Assembly: GCA_003152595.1 (NCBI GenBank)
Contig: PMAM01000065.1
Coordinates: 1-8,472 of the forward strand
Direction: 5' to 3'
Source: Acidobacterium sp.
GTDB taxonomy: Bacteria > Acidobacteriota > Terriglobia > Terriglobales > Acidobacteriaceae
Length of the DNA: 8,472 bases
Position numbers and translations under genes: made by a program. This document shows positions 1 through 5,946 of the stretch, piece by piece. The number at the start of each line of letters is the position of its first letter. The first letter of the stretch is position 1. Under the pieces are notes generated by a model, which searched no databases, was not told the DNA's origin, and was given only the letters and a program-made list of their open reading frames with translations.

Positions 1-625
1 TGCCGACGCCGGGCTCACCGATGAGGACAGGGTTGTTCTTGGTGCGGCGACAGAGGATCTGGACGACGCGCTCCAGTTCCTGATCGCGGCCGACGAGGGG
101 ATCGAGTTGGGAGTCCATGGCGGCCTGGGTGAGGTCGCGGGAGAACTCGGCCAGGAGCGAGGACTCGCGGTTGCGCTGCTGCTGGGGGACTTTCTCCTGG
201 GTGGCGCGGGCGAGTTCTTCGCGGACGGCGAGGAGCTTGAGGCCGCGCTCGTGGAGGATCTCGGAGGCAAAGCATTTCTCCTCGCGGAGCAGACCAAGGA
301 GCAGGTGCTCGGTGCCAATGTGCTTGTGCGAGAGGCGCTCGGCTTCTTCGGCAGCATAGGCGAGCACGCGCTTGCATTCGTTCGAGAGGGGAAGATCGAC
401 GGAGGTCGAGACCTTCTCGCGGATGGTGGTGTGGCCTTCAATCTGCTTGCGGATGGATTCAACCGAGGCATGGGAGCGAAGGAAGCGGTTGGTGAGGGCT
501 TTGTCTTCGCGCAGAAGTCCGAGGAGAAGGTGTTCGGTCTCGATGTACGGAGAGCCGAACTGGCTGGCCTCATATCTTGCGAAGAAGATGACGCGGCGTG
601 CCTTTTCTGTATAGCGTTCGAACAT
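1..625 (-). CDS. clpC: ATP-dependent Clp protease ATP-binding subunit ClpC, N-terminal part (cut by window edge)
   Basis: The reverse strand reads MFERYTEKARRVIFFARYEA and runs open for 208 codons to the left edge. ClpC is the AAA+ unfoldase that feeds substrates to the ClpP peptidase in the cytoplasm. The two Clp-N repeats are visible: TEHLLLGLLRED (about residues 31-42) and a second GTEHLLLGLLREEK (about 105-118). A linker follows, then LVGRDQELERVVQILCRRTKNN, the usual start of the first AAA+ domain. The edge falls inside its Walker A, after GEPGVG. The N-terminal spacing and the sequence VIFFARYEA are those of ClpC rather than ClpA or ClpB. The ATG at 625 has an AGAGGG ribosome-binding site six bases or fewer upstream. 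LolD lies upstream on the same strand, but a 279-bp gap suggests a separate promoter. The plus-strand reading frames over this stretch are shadows. Confidence 0.96.
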   Translation of the reverse strand, partial: MFERYTEKARRVIFFARYEASQFGSPYIETEHLLLGLLREDKALTNRFLRSHASVESIRKQIEGHTTIREKVSTSVDLPLSNECKRVLAYAAEEAERLSHKHIGTEHLLLGLLREEKCFASEILHERGLKLLAVREELARATQEKVPQQQRNRESSLLAEFSRDLTQAAMDSQLDPLVGRDQELERVVQILCRRTKNNPVLIGEPGVG

Positions 626-679
626 GATCCCTCTGAGAGGCTCCGTTTGCCCCATGGATGCCAGTCGTTTGCCGGCAAG

Positions 680-695
680 CCCGAGGGCACTCGGG
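680..695 (-). other. Short perfect hairpin in the clpC leader
   Basis: CCCGAG, a 4-base loop (GGCA) and CTCGGG form a perfect 6-bp stem 55-70 bp upstream of the clpC start. No U-run follows on either strand, so it is not a clear terminator. It may be a leader structure in the clpC mRNA, or chance in GC-rich DNA. Confidence 0.35.
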
Positions 696-710
696 AGTCT
701 TCGTTCTTAT

Positions 711-735
711 GAGCCTCAAAAAACGGCTGAGGCTC
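711..735. promoter_or_regulatory. Perfect 8-bp inverted repeat with 9-bp spacer upstream of clpC
   Basis: GAGCCTCA at 711-718 and TGAGGCTC at 728-735 are exact inverse complements separated by nine bases (AAAAACGGC). The arms start 86 bp upstream of the clpC ATG. Neither side has a U-run typical of an intrinsic terminator. The arm-9-arm layout resembles the HrcA operator (CIRCE), but the arms do not match TTAGCACTC, and CtsR heptads are absent. It could be an operator for a heat-shock regulator or a leader hairpin; the sequence does not decide. Confidence 0.4.
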
Positions 736-841
736 GAACCGCCGCCCTTGCCAAGAAGCTGGGGCCAAATCGCGGGCGGCCCTGAGGCTGGTGCATTCGT
801 CCGCATCCATCCCACTGTGCGAGAGCGCCGTCGCTATCCTT

Positions 842-847
842 ATTATC
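842..847 (-). promoter_or_regulatory. Candidate -10 element for clpC
   Basis: The minus strand reads GATAAT here, five of six bases matching TATAAT, in the gap between lolD and clpC. No good TTGACA-like box lies 16-18 bases upstream, so this is only a weak candidate. If it is used, the clpC leader would be about 210 nt and would include both hairpins at 680-735. Confidence 0.22.
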
Positions 848-904
848 CAGCATTCGACGCCGGTCCCGCTGTTGTTACAAACCCGACTTCCAACGGTCCG
901 TTGC

Positions 905-1675
905 CTAGAGAGCCAACGGAGCAACTTCGTTCAGGCGGCCCTTGTCGAGCCGGAGAATCCTGGTGCATCGGCGCGCAAGCGCCTGGTTATGGGTGACGAT
1001 GACCGAAGTGAGGTTATGGAGCTGGTGCAGGCCCTGAATGAGCGAAAAGATCAGGTCGGCGGTGGCTCCGTCGAGATCGCCGGTGGGCTCGTCGGCGAGA
1101 AGGACCTGGGGCTGCGTAATCAGGGCGCGGGCGATGGAAACGCGCTGTTGTTCGCCGCCGGAGAGTTCTCCGGCGCGATGGGTGGCCCGATCCCCGAGTC
1201 CGACTTCGTTCAACCACTTCTCCGCACTTCTGAGGGCCGAAGCCTTCGATTCGCCTCTGGCGAGCAGAGGCATGGCAACGTTCTCCAGCGCGGTGAATTC
1301 CGGCAGGAGGTAATGGAACTGCCAGACGTAGCCGATTTCGCGATTGCGAAAGGTGGCTGCCTGGGATGGAGTGAGCGAGCGCAGCTGAGTTGAGGCGCAG
1401 TATACGTCGCCCGCGGAAGGGGTATCAAGGGCGCCCAGGATGTGCAGCAGGGTGCTCTTCCCGGCACCGGACTGGCCAACGATGGCGAGCATCTCGCCGC
1501 GCAGGATGTCGAAGGAGAGTCCGTCGAACAGCGTGAGGCGACCGCGGCCGGTGAGGTATTCCTTGCAGAGGTTCCTGACGCTGATGATGTTTGGATGATC
1601 GACCCCCGCTGGAGGTCGCAGACCGCGCGAAGCCGGGATGTGGGGCTGTGCTTCGGTGGCGCGCGCGGTATCCAT
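905..1675 (-). CDS. LolD-like ABC transporter ATP-binding protein
   Basis: This is an ABC ATPase of the LolD/MacB/FtsE group, which powers lipoprotein release or related extraction at the inner membrane together with LolC/E-type permeases. With the ATG at 1675 the protein has 256 residues. Visible motifs are Walker A GQSGAGKST (67-75), Q-loop Q119 in VWQFHYLLPEFTALENV, signature LSGGEQQRVSIARAL (171-185), Walker B VLLADEPTGDLD (191-202) and the H-loop VTHN (H229). The Q-loop tract LLPEFTALENVAMPLL is typical of LolD; the aromatic W in VWQ, where VFQ is common, is a small oddity. An in-frame TTG at 1702 has no ribosome-binding site, whereas the ATG at 1675 has GAGG five bases upstream. The N-terminal ~30 residues are a Pro/Ala-rich extension before the core. 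No permease gene lies next to it in the window, so the partner is unknown and the symbol is left blank. Confidence 0.9.
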   Translation of the reverse strand: MDTARATEAQPHIPASRGLRPPAGVDHPNIISVRNLCKEYLTGRGRLTLFDGLSFDILRGEMLAIVGQSGAGKSTLLHILGALDTPSAGDVYCASTQLRSLTPSQAATFRNREIGYVWQFHYLLPEFTALENVAMPLLARGESKASALRSAEKWLNEVGLGDRATHRAGELSGGEQQRVSIARALITQPQVLLADEPTGDLDGATADLIFSLIQGLHQLHNLTSVIVTHNQALARRCTRILRLDKGRLNEVAPLAL

Positions 1676-1978
1676 ACCTACCTCTACCACTCCGCTACCC
1701 AAAAGGGAAGACGGGAGTTACTGCTTTGGACGCGGCTGGAAGGAAAACCGGTACAGGAGTACCGGAAACAGCAATTACGAAGGAGGGAGTGGCGCAAAAA
1801 CGCGCCTGAATGGCGAACACGTTCTGCTCATCACCCAGCCACAACGGGCGCGGCGAGTGCTTCTTTGCAATCAGAAAGGCGGGAGAGCCGAGAAGTCTGC
1901 AGAAGGCCGCGATTCCTGTCGAAGGGCCGATCGCTGACGGCAACTGCTGTGAGAGGTGTGAGCGCTCGGGCGCGGATC
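1676..1978. other. Intergenic region between RR1 and the LolD-like gene
   Basis: No credible coding sequence was found in these ~300 bases; the open frames that cross it are Arg/Pro/Ser-rich shadows of the flanking genes without recognisable domains. The only clear structure is the hairpin at 1748-1765, described separately. No convincing promoter for the LolD-like gene was identified by eye. Confidence 0.6.
1744..1765 (-). terminator. Weak intrinsic terminator downstream of RR1
   Basis: CCGGTAC (1748-1754), loop AGGA, and GTACCGG (1759-1765) form a perfect 7-bp stem. Read on the minus strand the stem is followed directly by TTTTCC. It would therefore end transcripts coming from RR1 before the LolD-like gene. 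The U-run is short and the hairpin sits about 213 nt past the RR1 stop, so efficiency is uncertain. Confidence 0.5.
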
Positions 1979-2563
1979 TCAGGCCGCTGTAGCGGAGTGG
2001 ACGATTGCACAATGAATCGGGATATGGCACCAGGCGCACCTGGTTTCGAGAGTGGTAGCGGCGCTCTGCTCGAGAGTCCGGGGGAAGGCCCTGAGGCATT
2101 CGGGACAGGTAATGGTGACGAACATTTCTCCAGAAGCATTGTGTCCGCTGGATGAAATCCAGATCGGGGCCTGGAGACGGGTGCGTCGGCTGACCAGCGA
2201 TTGGCCTGACCGAGTGATGTATTCCACGATGCGAAGGAGGAAGGCGGGGTCGGTTCCTTTTTGATAGAACGCGTCGGCGGCAACTCCATGCGGGAGACCC
2301 AATAATCCACTGCTCATGGCGATGACGCGAATGGAGGGAAAGCGGCGGCGGACGACGGAGAGGAACTCAAAGCCGGACATGCCGGGCATGTTGAGGTCGC
2401 TGAGGATGAGGTCGGGAAGCTCGTCCCGGATTGCGCCCAAAGCGGAGAAGCCGTCGGAGGCATTTCGCACCGAATAGCCGGCTGCGATGAGCATTTCCGA
2501 AAGACATGTGCGAAGCAGCGCTTCATCGTCGACTAAGAGAAGACCTGGTGTGAGGTAGAGCAT
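1979..2563 (-). CDS. Response regulator RR1: receiver domain plus CxxC-CxxC tail
   Basis: A 194-residue protein starting MLYLTPGLLLVDDEALLR. The receiver domain (about 6-118) has the acidic pair D12-D13, the phosphoacceptor D56 in LSDLNMP, S84 at the switch position in AMS, and K102 in YQKG. The usual proline after this lysine is glycine. A linker with APIWISSSG leads to a C-terminal block: CPECLRAF (C153, C156) and CAWCHIPIHCAIV (C176, C179), probably a zinc ribbon. No HTH is seen, so the output may be protein-protein or RNA contacts. The ATG at 2563 was chosen over upstream GTG 2629 and ATG 2581 because GGAGG lies five bases before it and because it aligns exactly with the starts of RR2 and RR3. 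RR2 lies 352 bp upstream on the same strand. RR1 is two residues shorter than its paralogs in the loop after AMS. No histidine kinase is nearby, so it is an orphan regulator. Confidence 0.92.
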   Translation of the reverse strand: MLYLTPGLLLVDDEALLRTCLSEMLIAAGYSVRNASDGFSALGAIRDELPDLILSDLNMPGMSGFEFLSVVRRRFPSIRVIAMSSGLLGLPHGVAADAFYQKGTDPAFLLRIVEYITRSGQSLVSRRTRLQAPIWISSSGHNASGEMFVTITCPECLRAFPRTLEQSAATTLETRCAWCHIPIHCAIVHSATAA

Positions 2564-2568
2564 GCGCA

Positions 2569-2573
2569 CCTCC
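2569..2573 (-). promoter_or_regulatory. Ribosome-binding site that decides the RR1 start
   Basis: GGAGG precedes the ATG at 2563 with five bases between them (GGAGGTGCGCATG). The two longer starts (GTG 2629, ATG 2581) lack a comparable site. Confidence 0.8.
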
Positions 2574-2629
2574 GGGGGCATCTGGACTTCGCCCGTACCC
2601 AAAGAGTGGCATTGCGCCGAGGTCCGCAC

Positions 2630-2645
2630 TGAGCAGTATTGAACA
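2630..2645. promoter_or_regulatory. Crp/Fnr-like operator upstream of RR1
   Basis: TGAGCAGTATTGAACA on the plus strand matches 12 of 16 bases of the perfect palindrome TGAGCAAAATTGCTCA found upstream of RR3. It ends 66 bp upstream of the RR1 ATG. It matches the RR2 site at 14 of 16 bases in one relative orientation. No good -10 hexamer is seen 32 bp downstream, unlike at RR3 and crpA. The binding protein is inferred, not known. Confidence 0.6.
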
Positions 2646-2786
2646 GGGTTAGTCCCACAAACGGGTCATATGCCGTTAGGGAGGTTAGTAATTGAGTGGT
2701 TAATCCGCCCTGGCAGAACTCACTCGCGAGGGTGGTTCCGGACGATTCACCGACCAGCCGGAAGCTTAGGCATGCGGCTCGGAACC

Positions 2787-2823
2787 AAAAGAGGGCCCGC
2801 CTCACAGTCATGGAGGGCGGGCC
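2787..2823 (-). terminator. Intrinsic terminator downstream of RR2
   Basis: GGCCCGCC (2794-2801) and GGCGGGCC (2816-2823) form a perfect 8-bp GC stem with a 14-base loop, flanked by possible G-U pairs. On the minus strand the stem is followed by CTCTTTTGG, a short U-tract. It lies about 92 nt beyond the RR2 stop, so RR2 and RR1 are likely separate transcripts. Confidence 0.7.
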
Positions 2824-2915
2824 TAAAGAGGTAGTACTCGGAATGAGGGTAAGGACAACCACGATGCATGTCTGTTCAATATGGCTCACAGCTGATCGGA
2901 GGGGGATGGTTTCGC

Positions 2916-3530
2916 TCACAACTGCGCGGCGGCCGGCAAAGGATCGAGGGAGTGGACAATCGCGTACTGAATGGGGTTCGAGCAGTGGGCGCATTCTGTA
3001 TTGCGCGTTGAGGCTGGTTTCTTATCCAGAACCTGAGGGAAGGTCCTGAGGCACTCCGGACAAGAAATGATGACGTAGGGTTCTCCCGAGGGATCGTGGC
3101 CGTTTGTCGGAATCCACATGGGGGCATCGGAGCGCAGGGAAATACGAGCTGCCTGTGATTTCGTTGGGTGCGTCATCGCTTCTACCGCCCCCAGCAGCAA
3201 ATGCGGGCGGTGGCATCCCTTTTCGTAAAAGATATCGGCTGCAACGCCCGGAGGTACGGTCGTGCCAGTCAACATGCCGCTCATGGCGACTACGCGAATG
3301 GACGGGTACCGGCGCCGGACCACGGAGAGCAATTCAAATCCGGACATGCCGGGCATATTCAGGTCCGAGAGAATGATGTCAGGAATCTCATCCCTGATAG
3401 CAGCCAAAGCAGAAAAACCGTCTGGGGCGGTCCGGATCGAATAGCCGAGGGCGCTGAAGATTATCGACATGTTTTTGCAAACCAGCGCGTCATCGTCTAC
3501 CACGAGAAGTCTTGCCTTTGGGTTGGGCAT
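2916..3530 (-). CDS. Response regulator RR2: receiver domain plus CxxC-CxxC tail
   Basis: A 204-residue paralog of RR1 and RR3 beginning MPNPKARLLVVDDDALVCKN. Receiver residues are D12-D13, phosphoacceptor D56 in LSDLNMPGMSGFE, S84 in AMSG and K104 in YEKG, again with glycine where proline is usual. The tail reads APMWIPTNGHDPSGEPYVII, then CPECLRTFP (C157, C160) and CAHCSNPIQYAIV (C180, C183). The 19-residue distance between the two CxxC pairs is identical in all three paralogs. The ATG at 3530 is preceded by GAGGTGACCG, almost the same leader end as RR3. Counted by eye, RR2 and RR3 agree at 34 of the first 60 residues. It sits upstream of RR1 in tandem and diverges from crpA across a 461-bp region. 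The linker helix after the receiver differs most among paralogs. Function beyond a phosphoacceptor protein is not known. Confidence 0.93.
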   Translation of the reverse strand: MPNPKARLLVVDDDALVCKNMSIIFSALGYSIRTAPDGFSALAAIRDEIPDIILSDLNMPGMSGFELLSVVRRRYPSIRVVAMSGMLTGTTVPPGVAADIFYEKGCHRPHLLLGAVEAMTHPTKSQAARISLRSDAPMWIPTNGHDPSGEPYVIISCPECLRTFPQVLDKKPASTRNTECAHCSNPIQYAIVHSLDPLPAAAQL

Positions 3531-3598
3531 CGGTCACCTCAGTACGGGCATCAAACGCAACCCCGTTCCACAGTGTCCCATCATGCGCGGTTCAGCGC

Positions 3599-3614
3599 TG
3601 GTCAATACGGCTCA
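3599..3614. promoter_or_regulatory. Crp/Fnr-like operator upstream of RR2
   Basis: On the minus strand the site reads TGAGCCGTATTGACCA. It shares 14 of 16 bases with the RR1 site as written on the plus strand, and 11 of 16 with the perfect RR3 palindrome. It ends 68 bp upstream of the RR2 ATG, nearly the same distance as at RR1 (66) and RR3 (73). A weak GACACT (three of six TATAAT bases) lies 32 bp downstream of its centre at 3572-3577. Confidence 0.58.
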
Positions 3615-3728
3615 CTCAATAGAGCGCAGCGAGCGGCGGGGTTTTTCCCCGGCTGGACGACAGATACCGGGTGTCACGCTGAAACAATGACGGCAACGAC
3701 CCTGCCGTCGCAGGATCCATCGTTTTTT

Positions 3729-3766
3729 GCGTGAGAGAGGTTCCAGCCGGGCTGTCCCGCTCACGC
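3729..3766. repeat. Inverted repeat with nested hairpin in the RR2-crpA region
   Basis: GCGTGAG (3729-3735) and CTCACGC (3760-3766) are exact inverse complements. The 24-base interval contains a smaller CAGC/GCTG hairpin (3744-3754). A run of six Ts precedes the left arm on the plus strand, which does not give a U-run after the stem on either strand, so it is not a terminator. Its role is unknown. Confidence 0.35.
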
Positions 3767-3792
3767 GCTTTGGCTCCAGGCGCACCTAAACG

Positions 3793-3808
3793 TGAGCAAA
3801 ATTGCACA
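3793..3808 (+). promoter_or_regulatory. Crp/Fnr-like operator upstream of crpA (possible autoregulation)
   Basis: TGAGCAAAATTGCACA differs from the perfect RR3 palindrome at one base out of 16. It is followed by GT, as at RR3. It lies 183 bp upstream of the crpA start. Since crpA encodes a Crp/Fnr-family protein, autoregulation is a natural inference. Confidence 0.7.
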
Positions 3809-3829
3809 GTCTGGGAATTGAGGGAGTGG

Positions 3830-3835
3830 AATACT
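3830..3835 (+). promoter_or_regulatory. Candidate -10 element for crpA
   Basis: AATACT matches four of six TATAAT bases, including the key second A and sixth T. Its centre is exactly 32 bp downstream of the operator centre, the distance expected for class II activation by a Crp/Fnr protein. The implied start point near 3842 would leave a leader of about 150 nt. Confidence 0.4.
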
Positions 3836-3991
3836 TCGTCTGCGGCCCTCCCCCGATATCCCCAAGGCACGATGTGCGACCTGGAAATCAGGCTTGTCTC
3901 AGTGGTGGTCAGGCAGTCGAAGTGTGTGGCACTACCGAAGATTGCAAGGGTCCGTTGGGGGGTTGCTGGTGGACTGGGGAGATGAGCCGAC

Positions 3992-4819
3992 ATGGGATCG
4001 ACGCAAAAGACCGACCAGGGCGATACGCGACAGCACAACGTGGGCGAGTTCTTCAGTTCTTTGGCCTCCGACGCTTTGCAGGCATTTCAGGCCTACGTGT
4101 CTGTGGTTTGTTATCCGGCGCACGCGATGCTGTTCGAGGAGCAGGGGGAAGCCAGCAGCATGCTGATTCTGGTGGAAGGCTGCGCAAAGATATCGGTGAA
4201 CTCGAGCGATGGGAAGCGGCTGATCCTGTGGATCGCAAGGCCGGTGGAGTTGCTGGGGCTAACGTCAGTACTGCGCGGCAACTGCCATGAAGTGACGGCG
4301 GAGACTGTGCATCCGTGCAGGATCGCATCGATTCGCCGCCATGAGTTTCTGGATTTTCTGGTGCGGTATCCCGCTGTATATCAGGGGGTAGCACGCGAGT
4401 TGAGTGTGGAGATGAGTCGAGCGCGCGAACGAATGCGGATCATGGGCCTGTCATCGTCGGCAACGATAAAACTGGCGTGGCTCCTGCTGGAGTGGTCGGC
4501 AGACGGGGGGCGCACGACCGGGCGCGGGACGAGCGTCAGCGTTCCTCTGACGCACGAAGAGATGGGGGAGTGCATCGGGGTGACGAGGGAGACGGTGAGT
4601 CGCGCGATGGCCGAACTTCGACAGCGGCGGCTGATCGACCTGCATGGCTCAGCGCTGATCATCACGAACCGATTTGCTCTGGAGTCTTTTGCTCAGGGGT
4701 TGCACCCGGCCACGCCGCGCGAGGCTTCTTCGACGGCCAATCGGGCCGGCCGCCGCAGGTTTCCAGGCACTCTTGCGCGAGGAGTGACGGAAATCACCGC
4801 CGGGCGGCGCCCGAACTGA
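3992..4819 (+). CDS. Crp/Fnr-family transcriptional regulator CrpA (local name)
   Basis: A 275-residue cytoplasmic DNA-binding regulator. An N-terminal cyclic-nucleotide-binding-like beta-barrel covers about residues 20-125 (ILVEGCAKISVNSSDGKRLI, then a glycine turn ELLGLTS). A dimerisation helix follows (about 130-155) and a winged HTH with LTHEEMGECIGVTRETVSRA (187-206) and RRLIDLHGSALIITN as the wing. The recognition helix RETVSR combines the Arg-Glu...Arg seen in Crp with the E-x2-SR of Fnr. The Arg-Ser pair that binds the cAMP phosphate in Crp is not apparent after GLTSVLRGNCHE, and the N-terminal cysteine cluster of Fnr is absent, although scattered cysteines occur (40, 64, 98, 109, 194). 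The ligand is therefore unknown. The C-terminal ~45 residues are a basic, probably disordered extension beyond the family's usual length. The start ATG at 3992 has GGGGAG ten bases upstream. The gene precedes crpB on the same strand with a 161-bp gap. Confidence 0.9.
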   Translation: MGSTQKTDQGDTRQHNVGEFFSSLASDALQAFQAYVSVVCYPAHAMLFEEQGEASSMLILVEGCAKISVNSSDGKRLILWIARPVELLGLTSVLRGNCHEVTAETVHPCRIASIRRHEFLDFLVRYPAVYQGVARELSVEMSRARERMRIMGLSSSATIKLAWLLLEWSADGGRTTGRGTSVSVPLTHEEMGECIGVTRETVSRAMAELRQRRLIDLHGSALIITNRFALESFAQGLHPATPREASSTANRAGRRRFPGTLARGVTEITAGRRPN

Positions 4820-4879
4820 GGCGGGATCATTTACCACCAAATCAAAACCACAGGCCTGCCGGAGTGCCGACGGTGAATC

Positions 4880-4885
4880 TATAAT
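4880..4885 (+). promoter_or_regulatory. Candidate -10 element for crpB
   Basis: A perfect TATAAT lies in the 161-bp gap between crpA and crpB, about 95 bp upstream of the crpB start. The -35 region 17 bases upstream (TGCCGG) is poor. No copy of the TGAGCA palindrome is found here, so crpB appears to be controlled differently from crpA. Confidence 0.45.
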
Positions 4886-4980
4886 GGTCTGAAGTACTCC
4901 TTGTTCACTTCAAGCGTGGATGCGTTTGCCGCTGCGTCGCACGTTGGCTGGGTAACCTCGGTCCGGAAAGGGGGGTGGGA

Positions 4981-5697
4981 ATGGTTGAGCTGAAGATGCC
5001 ACCTTTTGACGCTGGGGCATTTCTGGCAAGCGCCGGGCTGGGACGGAAAATTGTTCAGCTGAAGCCGGAACAGGCCTTTTTTGTGCAGGGAAATGCCGCC
5101 GACTCGATTTTCTATCTGCAGCAGGGCCGCGCAAAACTCACGGTTGTTTCAACGAACGGCAAAGAAGCTACGATCACGCTGCTCGGCGACGGAGACTTTG
5201 TCGGGGAGGAATCGCTGGCTGCGGTGGGCGGAATGCGCATGGCAACGGCGACGGCGATTACTGCCTGCACCGCGCTGAAGATCGAGAGAGAGGAGATGAT
5301 CCGCGTGATGCACGAGGAGCACACGTTCTCCGATCTTTTCTTATCGTTTCTGCTGGCACGAAGTATGCGGGTGCAGGCAGATCTCGTGGATCAGTTGTTC
5401 AATTCCAGCGAGAAGCGACTGGCGCGCATTCTGCTGTTGATGGCGGAATTCGGCAAGCCGGGTCACGCGCAAACGATGATCCCGAAAATTTCGCAGGAAA
5501 CCCTGGCGGAGATGATCGGCACCACGCGATCCCGGGTAAGCTTCTTCATGAACCGCTTCCGCAAACTGGGTTTTATCCAGTACAACGGCGGCATCCATGT
5601 TCACAAATCGCTGCTGAACGTGGTTCTGCTCGATCAGCTACCGGACCGTAACGCGGCTAAACCCCCGATCCAGGGCACTCCGCCTGCCGAGTCGTAA
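4981..5697 (+). CDS. Crp/Fnr-family transcriptional regulator CrpB (local name)
   Basis: A 238-residue regulator, clearly distinct from CrpA. The cyclic-nucleotide-binding fold covers about residues 15-125, with FYLQQGRAKLTVVSTNGKEA (44-63) and LLGDGDFVGEESLA (68-81) as the glycine turn. The sequence ITACTALKIEREEMIRVMHE ends the barrel. A long dimer helix DLVDQLFNSSEKRLARILLL follows, and then the HTH ISQETLAEMIGTTRSRVSFF (170-189) with wing GFIQYNGGIHVHKS. The recognition helix (TRSRVSFFMNRFRK) is unlike that of CrpA, so the two should bind different sites. This type of regulator is recalled as frequent in acidobacteria and rhizobia; the ligand is not established here. The ATG at 4981 has a purine-rich AAGGGGGG site five bases upstream; the GTG at 4975 would overlap that site. 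The gene converges with the small membrane-peptide gene 58 bp downstream. Confidence 0.92.
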   Translation: MVELKMPPFDAGAFLASAGLGRKIVQLKPEQAFFVQGNAADSIFYLQQGRAKLTVVSTNGKEATITLLGDGDFVGEESLAAVGGMRMATATAITACTALKIEREEMIRVMHEEHTFSDLFLSFLLARSMRVQADLVDQLFNSSEKRLARILLLMAEFGKPGHAQTMIPKISQETLAEMIGTTRSRVSFFMNRFRKLGFIQYNGGIHVHKSLLNVVLLDQLPDRNAAKPPIQGTPPAES

Positions 5698-5755
5698 TTG
5701 CGGGCGAGGCTCGTAAGTGCTGCAGGTTGAAGCGCGGTGGGGGATCCTCGCCGCC

Positions 5756-5911
5756 CTATCGGAAGACGCCAAGCAGGTAGCACACCAGCAGGATCACCAG
5801 CACGGTTCCGAGGCCAATACCGCCGCCTCCGCGATAGCCCCAGCGGTTGTAACCAAAATATCCGCCGCCCAAGCCAAAAACCAGCACCAAAACGATAATG
5901 AGTATAAGCAC
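5756..5911 (-). CDS. Small Gly-rich membrane protein, 51 residues (DUF3309-like)
   Basis: The minus strand encodes 51 residues beginning with a GTG start: LILIIVLVLVFGLGGG, then YFGYNRWGYRGGGGIG, then LGTVLVILLVCYLLGVF and a final Arg before TAG. Two hydrophobic helices flank a Gly/Tyr/Arg-rich turn. This layout is like the small DUF3309-type membrane proteins; the family assignment is from memory and only moderately sure. The GTG at 5911 has an excellent AGAAGGAG ribosome-binding site six bases upstream. The gene begins 35 bp after the stop of the single-pass membrane protein gene on the same strand, so the two are probably an operon. The function is unknown; such proteins are often linked to envelope stress. 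Confidence 0.78.
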   Translation of the reverse strand: MLILIIVLVLVFGLGGGYFGYNRWGYRGGGGIGLGTVLVILLVCYLLGVFR

Positions 5912-5946
5912 TTCAGACTCCTTCTGCTTCAGGTCAAAAAGCGTCG

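Larger units (their letters stand above)
2564..2915. other. Intergenic region between RR2 and RR1
   Basis: No gene is supported in these 352 bases. It holds the RR2 terminator hairpin (2794-2823), a GGTTAGTAATTGAGTGGTTAA tract with an imperfect direct repeat (about 2683-2705), and the operator-like palindrome for RR1 (2630-2645). RR1 therefore probably has its own promoter and is not simply co-transcribed with RR2. Confidence 0.6.
3531..3991. other. Divergent intergenic region between RR2 and crpA
   Basis: No gene is supported in these 461 bases; the frames that cross it have no recognisable domains and skewed composition. It contains two operator-like palindromes (3599-3614 for RR2 and 3793-3808 for crpA) about 194 bp apart centre to centre, a short CGGGG-TTTTT-CCCCG hairpin at 3637-3651, and a 7-bp inverted repeat at 3729-3766. 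The crpA leader after its palindrome is long, about 183 bp, and contains no obvious upstream reading frame with a ribosome-binding site. Confidence 0.6.

Noticed and set aside
107..712. 201-codon plus-strand open frame over the left edge
   Set aside because: It is the antisense shadow of clpC, whose minus-strand translation gives unmistakable Clp-N repeats and the start of Walker A.
1442..2155. 237-codon plus-strand open frame
   Set aside because: It overlaps antisense both the LolD-like gene and RR1 and has no recognisable domain; composition is typical of a GC-rich shadow.
2564..2629. Longer RR1 start at GTG 2629 (216 residues)
   Set aside because: The ATG at 2563 has GGAGG at ideal spacing and its N-terminus aligns position by position with RR2 and RR3.
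2373..3356. Identical 17-base stretch in RR1 (2373-2389) and RR2 (3340-3356), considered as a mobile repeat
   Set aside because: It encodes the conserved MPGMSG motif after the phosphoacceptor in both paralogs, so it reflects gene duplication and protein constraint.
3637..3651. CGGGG-TTTTT-CCCCG hairpin, considered as a terminator or operator
   Set aside because: Only 5 bp of stem, no U-run after it, and no gene ends nearby; it may be chance.
3616..4038. 140-codon minus-strand open frame between RR2 and crpA
   Set aside because: It overlaps the crpA start and both regulatory elements, has no ribosome-binding site or domain, and is Ser/Pro/Arg-rich like other shadows.
5703..5752. GGCGAGG...CCTCGCC inverted repeat between crpB and the small membrane-protein gene, considered as a bidirectional terminator
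   Set aside because: The loop is 36 bases and no U-run follows on either strand; a 7-bp GC repeat is easily chance here.
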